Shown: piece after piece, positions 8,876 to 17,737 of the stretch
Numbering within the stretch: position 1 is the first letter of the stretch
Layout: each line of letters starts with the position of its first letter
DNA from: Candidatus Eubacterium faecigallinarum
Lineage (GTDB): Bacteria; Bacillota; Clostridia; Oscillospirales; Acutalibacteraceae
Direction: 5' to 3'
DNA length: 64,000 nucleotides
NCBI GenBank assembly: GCA_019115455.1
Contig: DXDN01000020.1
Coordinates: forward strand, 36,516 to 100,515
The notes under the pieces: generated by a model
Databases searched by the model: none
What the model was told of the DNA's origin: nothing
What the model saw: the letters and a program-made list of their open reading frames with translations, nothing else
Position numbers and translations under genes: made by a program

Positions 8876-10021
8876 ATGAAAAATATTTCTCTTTTGGGCT
8901 CCACAGGGTCAATAGGTACCCAGAGCCTTGATGTGTGCCGTATGCACGGCTACAATGTAAAATGTCTTACCGCCAATTCCCGTGTGGACGTTATTGAAAA
9001 TCAGGTCAGGGAATTCAAACCGGAGATGGTTTGTATGATGAATCCGGATTCCGCCAAGGATCTTAAACAGCGAATCAGTGATACGTCCACGAAAGTCGTT
9101 ACCGGGATGGAGGGACTTATCGAGTGCGCTGTTTATGACGGGGCGGACACAGTTCTTAATTCCGTGGTGGGAATGGTTGGACTTCAGCCTACTCTTGAGG
9201 CAATAAAGGCGAAAAAGACTGTTGCCCTTGCCAATAAGGAAACCCTTGTGGCAGGCGGTCATCTTGTTACAAATCTTGCGGCGGAAATGGGAGTGAGCAT
9301 ACTTCCCGTTGACAGCGAGCATTCAGCCATCTTTCAGGCGATGCAGGGTTCTCCAAACAAAAAGGCAGTTAAGAAGATAATTCTTACAGCGTCAGGCGGA
9401 CCTTTTTTCGGCAAGAAGCTTGAAGAGCTTGAAAACGTTACTGCCGACGACGCTTTAAAGCATCCCAACTGGGATATGGGCGCAAAAATTACAATCGACT
9501 CCGCTACCATGATGAACAAGGGACTGGAGTTTATTGAGGCTAAATGGCTGTTTGATATGCCTAATGAAGATATAGAAATTGTGGTTCACCGTGAATCAGT
9601 GGTTCACTCCGCAATTGTTTATCAGGATAATTCAGTTATCGCTCAGCTGGGTGTGCCGGATATGAGAATACCGATACAGTATGCCCTGACTTATCCTGAA
9701 AGAGAGCCAAGTCCAGTCAGCGAGCTTTCGCTTACCGATTACGGAAAGCTGACTTTCTACGAGCCTGATTACGATACTTTTAAATGCATTAATGTGTGCA
9801 AGCAGGCGATAGAAATGGGCGGACTGCATCCGGCGGCGGCTAACGGCGCCAACGAGGAAAGCGTAAGGCTTTTCTTAAAAGGAAAAATTAAATTTACGGA
9901 TATTGCATATCTTAATAACAAGGCGATGCTTAATGCTCCCGATAAAAAAGATTTTACTCTTGACGATGTTCTTCAGGCGGACAGAGCGGCAAGAGATTAT
10001 GTAATTGAGGCGGTCAAGTGA
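8876..10021 (+). CDS. dxr: 1-deoxy-D-xylulose 5-phosphate reductoisomerase
   Basis: 381 residues, the normal size. It converts DXP to MEP with NADPH, the first committed step of the MEP isoprenoid route, supplying the precursors that UppS uses. Seen: the N-terminal nucleotide-binding GSTGSIGTQSL, the ALANKETLVAGG motif, and DSEHSAIFQ with metal and substrate contacts. ispG of the same pathway lies two genes downstream. The stop overlaps the GTG start of rseP. Confidence 0.97.
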   Translation: MKNISLLGSTGSIGTQSLDVCRMHGYNVKCLTANSRVDVIENQVREFKPEMVCMMNPDSAKDLKQRISDTSTKVVTGMEGLIECAVYDGADTVLNSVVGMVGLQPTLEAIKAKKTVALANKETLVAGGHLVTNLAAEMGVSILPVDSEHSAIFQAMQGSPNKKAVKKIILTASGGPFFGKKLEELENVTADDALKHPNWDMGAKITIDSATMMNKGLEFIEAKWLFDMPNEDIEIVVHRESVVHSAIVYQDNSVIAQLGVPDMRIPIQYALTYPEREPSPVSELSLTDYGKLTFYEPDYDTFKCINVCKQAIEMGGLHPAAANGANEESVRLFLKGKIKFTDIAYLNNKAMLNAPDKKDFTLDDVLQADRAARDYVIEAVK

Positions 10022-11058
10022 GTTTAAGTTCTGTATGGAATACAGTTTATCCCATAATTATAGCGATTCTCTTTTTTGAGCTGATAATAATTATACACGA
10101 GGGTGGTCATTATTTCGCCGCCAGACTGATGAAAATAAAAGTCAATGAATTTTCCGTCGGCATGGGGCCGAAAATATTTCAGATAACACGCAAGGGCACG
10201 AAATACACCCTGCGCTGGATACTTTTCGGCGGCTACTGCTCCATGGAGGGCGAGGACGAGGACAGCGATGACGAGAACGCGTTTGTCAACAAGAAAGTTT
10301 GGCAAAGAATTTTTGTTGTAGTGGCAGGCGCTGTTATGAATCTTATTCTCGGATTTGTGATAGTGCTGATTATCGTGTGTTCTCAGAATCTTGTGGGCAC
10401 CACCCAGGTGGCAAAGTTTGACGACGGGGCAGTTTCCGCCCAAAGTGGACTTCAGGCAGGGGATATTATCAAGAGCATCGATGGCATGCGTGTTTATACC
10501 ACTAACGATGTTCAGACCGGACTTTCCAGGAGTCCTGACAGCACCGTCGATATGGTCGTTACCAGGGACGGAAAGGACGTAAGACTTAATGTCGAATTCG
10601 CCACCCAGGAATATGAGGGCACGCAGTATATCAATATGGATTTTTGGCTCAGGGGAGTGGAAAAGACTTTTTCAAACGTCATAGTCCAGACCTTCAAGGA
10701 ATCTGTTTCCTATGCCCGTATGGTGTTTTTGTCTGTTCATGACCTTCTTACAGGCAGGTACGGACTGTCCGATTTAAGCGGACCTGTGGGCGCCGTGTCC
10801 GTGGTATCAGATGCGGTTAAAACTTCTATGTACTCTATGCTCAAAATCATGGCTCTGCTGACCATTAATGTGGGACTGTTTAATCTGTTCCCGATACCTG
10901 CTCTTGACGGCTGGCGGTTTTTCGTCCTGCTTGCCGAGGGCATTACCAGAAAAAAACTTCCGTCCAAGGCGGAATATATAATAAACGCAGTAGGTCTTGT
11001 ATTGCTTCTGGGACTTATGTGCGTAGTCACGTTCAGCGATATTACCAAACTGTTTTGA
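10018..11058 (+). CDS. rseP: Site-2-type intramembrane zinc metalloprotease, RseP family
   Basis: 346 residues. Seen: a first membrane helix containing the zinc motif HEGGH (H27, E28, H31), a central PDZ domain (about 125-210), and late helices with the third ligand motif FPIPALDGWRFF. Members cleave transmembrane substrates such as anti-sigma factors and remnant signal peptides. The GTG start at 10018 overlaps the dxr TGA. It has one PDZ domain, as is normal in Firmicutes. The membrane-bound partner of the ECF sigma factor at 62.6 kb is a conceivable but unproven substrate. Confidence 0.93.
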   Translation: MSLSSVWNTVYPIIIAILFFELIIIIHEGGHYFAARLMKIKVNEFSVGMGPKIFQITRKGTKYTLRWILFGGYCSMEGEDEDSDDENAFVNKKVWQRIFVVVAGAVMNLILGFVIVLIIVCSQNLVGTTQVAKFDDGAVSAQSGLQAGDIIKSIDGMRVYTTNDVQTGLSRSPDSTVDMVVTRDGKDVRLNVEFATQEYEGTQYINMDFWLRGVEKTFSNVIVQTFKESVSYARMVFLSVHDLLTGRYGLSDLSGPVGAVSVVSDAVKTSMYSMLKIMALLTINVGLFNLFPIPALDGWRFFVLLAEGITRKKLPSKAEYIINAVGLVLLLGLMCVVTFSDITKLF

Positions 11059-11106
11059 TTATTTTATATTGACTGCGCATTGTGCGCTTGACTGAGGGTA
11101 AAATTT

Positions 11107-12156
11107 ATGGAAAGAAGAAAAAGTAAAAAAATAAAGCTCGCAAATACCTATATCGGCGGCGACAGCGAAATTTTAGTTCAGAGCATGCTCAACGTGCCTG
11201 CGTCCGATATCGAAGGTTCTGTTGCTCAGGCAAAAGAACTGGCGGCGGCAGGCTGCCAGGTAATACGCTTCGCTATCCCAAACGAGGAGGCGCTTAACCT
11301 TATTGAACCTATTAAAGAGGCAGTGGACGCTGCCATTGTGGCAGATATCCACTTTGACTACAGGCTCGCCCTTGGCGCCGCTGAAAGAGGTATAGATAAA
11401 ATACGAATTAATCCCGGCAATATCGGCGACGACTCCCGTGTTAAGGCTGTGGCTGATATTTGCAAGCAAAAGGGTATTCCAATCAGAATAGGAGTTAATT
11501 CAGGCTCCCTTGAAAAAGAGATACTTGCAAAATACGGCTCTCCCACACCTCAGGCGATGGTGGAATCAGCCCTTTATCATGCAAGACTTCTTGAGAAATT
11601 CGATTTTGACGACATAGTTATTTCAATAAAATCATCAAACGTAAATACAATGATAACCGCCTATGAGCTGGCGGCTCAGCAGTGCGACTATCCGCTTCAT
11701 CTCGGTGTTACCGAGGCAGGAACGGAGAGAATGGGCATTATCAAATCCTCAATAGGCATCGGCTCGCTTCTTGCCCACGGCATAGGCGATACCATAAGGG
11801 TGAGCCTTACTGATTCGCCTATCAAAGAGGTTTTTGCCGCATTTGATATCTTAAAGGCGCTGGGACTTAAAAACGACAGCCCCTATCTTATTTCCTGCCC
11901 CACATGCGGCAGAACGAAGATTGACCTTGTGTCTCTGGCAAAGCAGGTTGAGGAGCGCCTTAAGGACTGCAAAAAGCCTATTAAGGTTGCCGTAATGGGA
12001 TGCGTTGTAAACGGACCCGGCGAGGCTAAAGAAGCAGATATAGGCATTGCCGGCGGCGACGGCAACGGACTTATATTTAAAAAAGGAGAGATCCTGCGCA
12101 AGGTTGACGAAAAGGATCTCCTTGAAGAATTAATGAAAGAAATCGAGAAGTTATAA
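11107..12156 (+). CDS. ispG: 4-hydroxy-3-methylbut-2-en-1-yl diphosphate synthase (flavodoxin)
   Basis: 349 residues. An Fe-S enzyme that reduces MEcPP to HMBPP in the MEP pathway. Seen: N-terminal VQSMLNVPASD, ADIHFDYRLAL, INPGNIG, and the cluster-binding Cys residues in SCPTCGRTKIDL and MGCVVNGPGEA. It lies between rseP and polC, overlapping the polC start by one base. An oxygen-sensitive enzyme is in keeping with an anaerobe. Confidence 0.97.
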   Translation: MERRKSKKIKLANTYIGGDSEILVQSMLNVPASDIEGSVAQAKELAAAGCQVIRFAIPNEEALNLIEPIKEAVDAAIVADIHFDYRLALGAAERGIDKIRINPGNIGDDSRVKAVADICKQKGIPIRIGVNSGSLEKEILAKYGSPTPQAMVESALYHARLLEKFDFDDIVISIKSSNVNTMITAYELAAQQCDYPLHLGVTEAGTERMGIIKSSIGIGSLLAHGIGDTIRVSLTDSPIKEVFAAFDILKALGLKNDSPYLISCPTCGRTKIDLVSLAKQVEERLKDCKKPIKVAVMGCVVNGPGEAKEADIGIAGGDGNGLIFKKGEILRKVDEKDLLEELMKEIEKL

Positions 12157-15100
12157 TGAGCAGATTTTCAGATTTATTTTCTGATTACATAGACAATGAC
12201 ATATTGGCTGATATCGGCAGCGGCGAGATATATTCCTTTGTTGTTTCAAGGGATAAGAGAACGCTGTCGATAGGCTTGTATCTTGACTGCTTTGTAAGCT
12301 ATGACAAAATTCTCCGCGCTGAAAAGTCGCTGAAGAATTCCATTGTGCTTAACAAGGTAACCATAGAGCCTGTTTTTCCTAAATCTGAGTTTTCCCTGGG
12401 AAATATTGAGAGAATTCTTGACTATGCCAAAAGGGAAACGCCTGCGGCAAACGGCTTTTTTGACGGCGCCGAGGCGGAGATTGAGGACAATACCCTTACC
12501 GTATTTCTTAAAAAAGGCGGAAAGGATGTTTTACTGGCTCAGAAGGTGGACTCAGTTATTTCCTCTGTTTTGTACAAGCTTTTCAAAGTTGATTACGACG
12601 TAAGTTTCCTTGAAGTTCAGGCTTTTGATATTGAAAAGGCTGTTAAGGAGGCAGTGGAGGAAAAGCACAAACAGGAAGAGATAAAGAAAGTTAAGGAAGA
12701 GAAAAATGTCGTCCACGAGCAGTGGGGAGAGCTTCCTCTTTATAAAGATACGGTAAAGAATATTTACGGTAAGACTCTGCGTGACACTCCTACACCTATT
12801 AAGGACGTTACCACTGAGGACGGATATATCACCGTATGGGGCGATGTTTTCGAATCCGAGGTCAGGGACACAAAGCGCGGAACAAACCGCATTTTTAACT
12901 TTAATATCACAGACTATACTTCCTCAATAACAGTCAAGATGTTTGAGGACAGGCGTGTAATCGACCCGCTTATTGAAAAGCTCAATGAGTGTTCCAGCGT
13001 GGTGGTAAACGGCGCCTATCAGTTTGATACGTTTACTAATCAGTACGTGCTCCATCCGTTTTCTATTTCCAGCGTTAAGAAGATTGAAAAAACCGACGCA
13101 GCCGAGGAAAAGAGAGTGGAGCTTCATCTTCATACCTCTTTGTCGGAAATGGACGGTATTTCTGCACCGAAAGATATTATTAACAGAGCGATTAAGTGGG
13201 GGCATAAGGCAATCGCCGTTACAGACCACGGCGTAGTCCAGGCTCTGCCTGAGGCATATAATACCGCCAAGGGCAAAATCAAGCTGATTTTAGGTATGGA
13301 GGGATATTTGGTTGATGATGAAAAATATCCCGACTTTATGAATTTAAAGCTTAAACAGTTTAAGCGCCACCATATAATTTTGCTTGTTAAAGAAGACACC
13401 TCTCTTGATGAAAGCATACCAAAAGAAGAAAGAAAATACGGCAGAAAAAATCTGTATGAACTTATTTCTTCATCTAACATAAAAACATTCAAATCACGAC
13501 CTCTCATTCCTAAATCAATGCTTGCCCAAAAGCGTGATGGCTTGATTATAGGCTCAGCATGTGAGCAGGGTGAGGTTTATCAGGCAATTTTAAATAAACT
13601 GCCTGAGGAAGAAATTGAAAAAATTGCTTCTTTTTACGATTATCTTGAAATTCAGCCTAACGGTAACAATGCGTTTATGATTAGGTCAACTAAAGAATTG
13701 CATCAAGATGTAAACAGCGAAGAGGACCTTATTAATATAAATAAAAAAATCATTGCCCTTGCCGATAAACAGGGCAAGCTTGTGGTGGCAACAGGGGACG
13801 TGCATTTTCTTGACAAAAAGGATGCAAAGTTCAGAGCAATCATTATGGCGTCAAAGGGTTTTGAGGACGCAGATAATCAAGCACCTCTGTATTTCAAAAC
13901 CACTAATGAAATGTTAGAGGACTTTGCATGGGCAGGGGACAGAGCAAAAGAATTTGTAATTGATAACCCAAATAAGATTGCCGATATGGTTATGGATAAT
14001 ATTCCGCCTATCCCTCCCGGAACATTCCAGCCTCATATTGACGGTGCAAATGAGGAGCTTACCCAGAAATGTTGGGCAAGAGCAAAGGAGCTTTACGGCG
14101 ACCCTGTTCCTGAAATCGTTTCCGACAGACTTCAAAGAGAGCTTGACTCAATCATCGGTCACGGTTTCGGCGTGCTTTATGTAATTGCCAAGCGACTGGT
14201 TGAGGAAAGCGAAAGAAACGGCTACCTTGTAGGTTCAAGAGGTTCAGTTGGCTCATCTCTCGCCGCTCATATGGGTGGTATTTCCGAGGTTAATCCGTTA
14301 CCGCCTCATTACTACTGTAAAAAATGTAAATACAGCGAATTTTTCACCATGGGTGAATATGGATCTGGCTTTGATCTGCCTCCTAAAAATTGTCCGAATT
14401 GCGGTGAACCTTTAAAGCGTGACGGTCACGAAATTCCCTTTGAAACATTCCTTGGCTTTGACGGTGATAAAGAGCCTGATATCGACCTTAACTTTTCAGG
14501 TGAATATCAGTCCCGCTCACACAGATATACTGAAGAACTGTTCGGTAAAGAGTATGTGTTCAAGGCAGGAACTATGGCAACTGTAGCGGAAAAGACCGCT
14601 TACGGTTACGTTATGAAATATCTTGACGAGCGCTCTCTGACCGCTTCAACGTCTAAGGCGGAAATTGACAGGCTTACCAAGGGATGTACAGGCATCAAGC
14701 GTACAACAGGTCAGCATCCCGGCGGAATGGTCGTTGTGCCCGACAAGTACACAGTTGAGGATTTTACACCTATTCAGTATCCCTCAAACGATGAGAAAAA
14801 GGGTACATATACAACCCACTTTGACTTTAAAAACTCACTTCACGATACTCTTTTAAAGCTTGACGAGCTTGGTCACGATAATCCAACTCTGTATAAGTAT
14901 CTTGAAGATTCAACAGGTATTCCTGTAATGGATGTTGATTTGTCCGATCCAAAGCTTTATCAGCTTATTACGTCCACTGAGCCAATCGGCGTTTCACCCG
15001 AGGATATTGACTGTAACACAGGCACTCTTGCAATCCCCGAAATGGGTACTCCATTTGTAATTGGAATGCTTGAGGAGGCACAGCCAAAAACCTTTGCCGA

Positions 15101-15962
15101 CCTGCTTCAGATTTCAGGTCTTTCTCACGGTACAGATGTTTGGCTTGGAAATGCACAAGAGCTTATCAAAAACGGCACCTGTTCAATTTCCGAGGTTATT
15201 GGATGCCGTGATGATATTATGACTCACCTTATCCACGTAGCAGAAGATTATGAAAAAAGAACAGGCAAGGAATCTCCTTTAAAGAAGATTGACTGCTTTA
15301 AGATTATGGAGTATACCCGTAAAGGTAAAGCGCCTAAGGAATTGCCGCCTTATGAGGAGGCAATGAAAACAATAGGTGTTGAGCAGTGGTATATTGATTC
15401 CTGCTACAAGATAAAATACATGTTCCCCAAAGCGCACGCCGCAGCATATGTAATTGCTGCACTGCGTCTTGCATGGTACAAGATATACTATCCTATCGAT
15501 TTTTATTCGGCGTACTTTACGGTGCGAGGCGACGCTATCGACGCTGTTGCCGCTGTTGAGGGCAAGGCAGCAGTAAAAAAGAAAATGGATGAATTCAACC
15601 AGAAAAAGAAAACAGGTGCTTCTGTTACTGCAAAGGAGGAATCTACCTATGTGGTTAATCAGATTGTCATCGAGATGCTTGCCAGGGGCATAAAATTTCT
15701 TCCGGTTGATATTTATAAGTCCGATGCAAGAATATATAAAATAGAAAACGGTATGATACGTCTTCCTTTCGGTGCCATTGACGGCATCGGTGAAAATGCT
15801 GCCAAAGCTATTGCACAATCACGTGACGACGGCAACGGCGAATTTATGTCGTACGACGACCTGATGGCACGTGCCGGAATAGGTAAAAGCGTTGTGGAAT
15901 CGCTTAAGGAAGCCGGAGCCCTCGGCGATATGCCTGAATCAAACCAGATATCACTTTTCTGA
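12156..15962 (+). CDS. polC: DNA polymerase III alpha subunit, PolC type, lacking the exonuclease domain
   Basis: 1268 residues, about 170 shorter than the Bacillus enzyme (about 1437). Domains in order: N-terminal region (1-200), OB domain (about 210-310), PHP domain starting VELHLHTSLSEMDG (H324, H326), then polymerase: zinc finger CKKC...CPNC (about 722-750), palm aspartates D775 and D777 in PDIDLNFSGEYQ, fingers, and a tandem helix-hairpin-helix region ending SNQISLF. After the PHP segment LILGMEGYLVDD (about 376-388) the protein goes directly to RHHIILLVKED (about 404), where other PolC proteins carry a 170-180-residue DnaQ-like 3'-5' exonuclease; no FDVETTG-type motif exists. The frame is uninterrupted. 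Glycine codon use differs between about 13.4 and 15.5 kb and the flanks. Confidence 0.95.
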   Translation: MSRFSDLFSDYIDNDILADIGSGEIYSFVVSRDKRTLSIGLYLDCFVSYDKILRAEKSLKNSIVLNKVTIEPVFPKSEFSLGNIERILDYAKRETPAANGFFDGAEAEIEDNTLTVFLKKGGKDVLLAQKVDSVISSVLYKLFKVDYDVSFLEVQAFDIEKAVKEAVEEKHKQEEIKKVKEEKNVVHEQWGELPLYKDTVKNIYGKTLRDTPTPIKDVTTEDGYITVWGDVFESEVRDTKRGTNRIFNFNITDYTSSITVKMFEDRRVIDPLIEKLNECSSVVVNGAYQFDTFTNQYVLHPFSISSVKKIEKTDAAEEKRVELHLHTSLSEMDGISAPKDIINRAIKWGHKAIAVTDHGVVQALPEAYNTAKGKIKLILGMEGYLVDDEKYPDFMNLKLKQFKRHHIILLVKEDTSLDESIPKEERKYGRKNLYELISSSNIKTFKSRPLIPKSMLAQKRDGLIIGSACEQGEVYQAILNKLPEEEIEKIASFYDYLEIQPNGNNAFMIRSTKELHQDVNSEEDLININKKIIALADKQGKLVVATGDVHFLDKKDAKFRAIIMASKGFEDADNQAPLYFKTTNEMLEDFAWAGDRAKEFVIDNPNKIADMVMDNIPPIPPGTFQPHIDGANEELTQKCWARAKELYGDPVPEIVSDRLQRELDSIIGHGFGVLYVIAKRLVEESERNGYLVGSRGSVGSSLAAHMGGISEVNPLPPHYYCKKCKYSEFFTMGEYGSGFDLPPKNCPNCGEPLKRDGHEIPFETFLGFDGDKEPDIDLNFSGEYQSRSHRYTEELFGKEYVFKAGTMATVAEKTAYGYVMKYLDERSLTASTSKAEIDRLTKGCTGIKRTTGQHPGGMVVVPDKYTVEDFTPIQYPSNDEKKGTYTTHFDFKNSLHDTLLKLDELGHDNPTLYKYLEDSTGIPVMDVDLSDPKLYQLITSTEPIGVSPEDIDCNTGTLAIPEMGTPFVIGMLEEAQPKTFADLLQISGLSHGTDVWLGNAQELIKNGTCSISEVIGCRDDIMTHLIHVAEDYEKRTGKESPLKKIDCFKIMEYTRKGKAPKELPPYEEAMKTIGVEQWYIDSCYKIKYMFPKAHAAAYVIAALRLAWYKIYYPIDFYSAYFTVRGDAIDAVAAVEGKAAVKKKMDEFNQKKKTGASVTAKEESTYVVNQIVIEMLARGIKFLPVDIYKSDARIYKIENGMIRLPFGAIDGIGENAAKAIAQSRDDGNGEFMSYDDLMARAGIGKSVVESLKEAGALGDMPESNQISLF

Positions 15963-15985
15963 TACCGCAGTAAAATCACTGTACG

Positions 15986-16024
15986 TATCACTTTGTTTAC
16001 TATGTTTTATTTTTAAAAGTGATA
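15986..16024. repeat. Inverted repeat after polC
   Basis: TATCACTTT (15986-15994) and AAAGTGATA (16016-16024) form a perfect 9-bp stem with a 21-base AT-rich loop. There is no T tract after it, so it is only a weak candidate terminator for the polC operon. Confidence 0.35.
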
Positions 16025-16042
16025 TAAAATAGTGATTAGCTA

Positions 16043-16071
16043 TTGACACGGTAAATTTAATATGGTAGCAT
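16043..16071 (+). promoter_or_regulatory. Promoter of the histidine operon
   Basis: TTGACA (16043-16048) with a 17-base spacer to TAGCAT (16066-16071), 40 bases before the hisZG start codon. Confidence 0.6.
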
Positions 16072-16084
16072 ATTACCACTCTAC
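16063..16084. promoter_or_regulatory. Candidate operator overlapping the his promoter
   Basis: Inverted repeat TGGTA (16063-16067) / TACCA (16074-16078), with a second TACCA at 16080-16084. It covers the -10 box, the right place for a repressor. No T-box or attenuator was seen in the short leader, so control by a DNA-binding repressor is the simpler reading; the regulator is not identified. Confidence 0.4.
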
Positions 16085-16110
16085 CACACTAAAGCAAACG
16101 GGAGGAAAGT

Positions 16111-17724
16111 ATGAAAAGATATTCAAAACTGACTCCTCAGGGCAGCAGGGATCTGCTTTTTGAGGAATGTGACGACAGACGAAGAGTTGAAACCATATTG
16201 TCAGATCTGTTTAAAGAGCATAATTACCGTAAGGTAATGACTCCCACAATTGAATACTTTGATGTTTTTAACAGCGACAATCTCGGCATAGAGGCGGAGG
16301 AAATGTATAAGCTGTCGGACAATCAGGGCAGGACAACAGTGCTTCGTCCCGATAATACGGCGCCTATAGCACGCCTTGTTGCCACGAGGCTGTCGGACAG
16401 TGATTTTCCCGTGCGCCTGTATTATAATCAGAATATATATATCCGCAACAAGCAGCTTGCCGGCCGCACTGATGAGATTGAGCAGAGCGGCATTGAATTT
16501 ATCGGCGACGCAAGCATGGAGGCGGATATAGAAGTTATTTCCATGGCATACGAGGCGCTTAAGAGAAACGACGTGCATTCCTTTAAGCTGGAGCTTTGCC
16601 ATGCAGGATTTTTTAATTCCATTCTTGATAAAATGGAGCTTTCAGCCTCAGAAAAGGCGGATATATGCAGTCTTATCGAGGGCAAGAATTACTCCGCCCT
16701 CAATGACTTGCTTGACAAAATGGGTACCAGCGCCGAGGCTGATATGATAAAGAAACTGCCGAGACTTTTCGGCGATGTTTCCGTAATTGACGAGGCTAAG
16801 TCCCTTTATGATAACAAGGAGGCTAACCAGGCGCTTGATTATCTCAGAGAAGTTTATGAAAAGCTTTGCGCGCTGGGATTCAGGGAGAATATACTTATTG
16901 ACCTGAGCCTTGTAAACAGAAGTAACTATTATACCGGCGTTATTTTCCGCGGCTACGCACAGGGAAGCGGCGTTACGATACTTTCCGGCGGACGATATGA
17001 CAATCTTATCGCTCAGTTCGGGCTTGACGCTCCGGCTATCGGCTTCGGCGTTGATGTAAACGCTCTTTGCGATGTTATGCGTGACGAGATAAACATTGAC
17101 CGTCCGCTTAGAATTGCCCTTACAAAGGGCAGACTTGAAAAATCCTCAGTTGCTCTTTTCAAAACCATGGGGCTTGACACCAGCGAGCTTGAAAACAAGG
17201 GCAGACGCCTTATTTTGCCTGTGGGCGATTATGAGGCGGTGCTTTCAAAGGCGCCTGACGTTATCACATACGTTGAACACGGCGTGTGCGATATTGGCGT
17301 TGTGGGCAAGGATACTATTGTGGAACACGGCAACTCCTTTTATGAGGTTATTGACCTTAATATCGGCAAGTGCCGCTTTGCCCTTGCGTGTCCTAAGGGT
17401 ACAGACTTTTTCTCCGGCTACAAGCGCAAAGTAGTTGCAAGCAAGTATCCCAGAGTTGCAAGGGAGTATTTTAAATCAAAAGGTATGGACGTCGATATAA
17501 TCAAAATTGAGGGCAGTGTTGAGCTTGCTCCGCTGCTGGGTCTTGCAGACGGTATTGTCGATATCGTTGAAACCGGCTCCACGCTCAAGGAAAACGGACT
17601 TGAAGTTGTTGACGAGATAATGCCCATCTCAGCCAGAGTTATCGTAAATATGGCGTCAATGAAGCTGAGAAAGGACGAAATAGAAAATTTCCTGAACGAT
17701 CTTGAATTAGCGTCGCAGGTATGA
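16111..17724 (+). CDS. hisZG: Fused ATP phosphoribosyltransferase: HisZ regulatory domain plus short-form HisG
   Basis: 537 residues. Residues 1 to about 329 are HisZ, the histidyl-tRNA-synthetase-like regulatory subunit (RPDNTAPIARLVATR, GRTDEIEQSGIEFIG, SGGRYDNLIAQFG). From about 331 the short catalytic HisG begins (RIALTKGRLEKS) and runs about 207 residues to the end (VELAPLLGLADGIVDIVETGSTL, the PRPP-binding region). It catalyses the first step of histidine synthesis, ATP plus PRPP. The two are normally separate genes forming a hetero-octamer. There is no stop, start or ribosome binding site at the join. Start ATG 16111 follows GGGAGGA. First gene of the his operon. Confidence 0.93.
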   Translation: MKRYSKLTPQGSRDLLFEECDDRRRVETILSDLFKEHNYRKVMTPTIEYFDVFNSDNLGIEAEEMYKLSDNQGRTTVLRPDNTAPIARLVATRLSDSDFPVRLYYNQNIYIRNKQLAGRTDEIEQSGIEFIGDASMEADIEVISMAYEALKRNDVHSFKLELCHAGFFNSILDKMELSASEKADICSLIEGKNYSALNDLLDKMGTSAEADMIKKLPRLFGDVSVIDEAKSLYDNKEANQALDYLREVYEKLCALGFRENILIDLSLVNRSNYYTGVIFRGYAQGSGVTILSGGRYDNLIAQFGLDAPAIGFGVDVNALCDVMRDEINIDRPLRIALTKGRLEKSSVALFKTMGLDTSELENKGRRLILPVGDYEAVLSKAPDVITYVEHGVCDIGVVGKDTIVEHGNSFYEVIDLNIGKCRFALACPKGTDFFSGYKRKVVASKYPRVAREYFKSKGMDVDIIKIEGSVELAPLLGLADGIVDIVETGSTLKENGLEVVDEIMPISARVIVNMASMKLRKDEIENFLNDLELASQV

Positions 17725-17737
17725 AGAGGTGTTTGAT

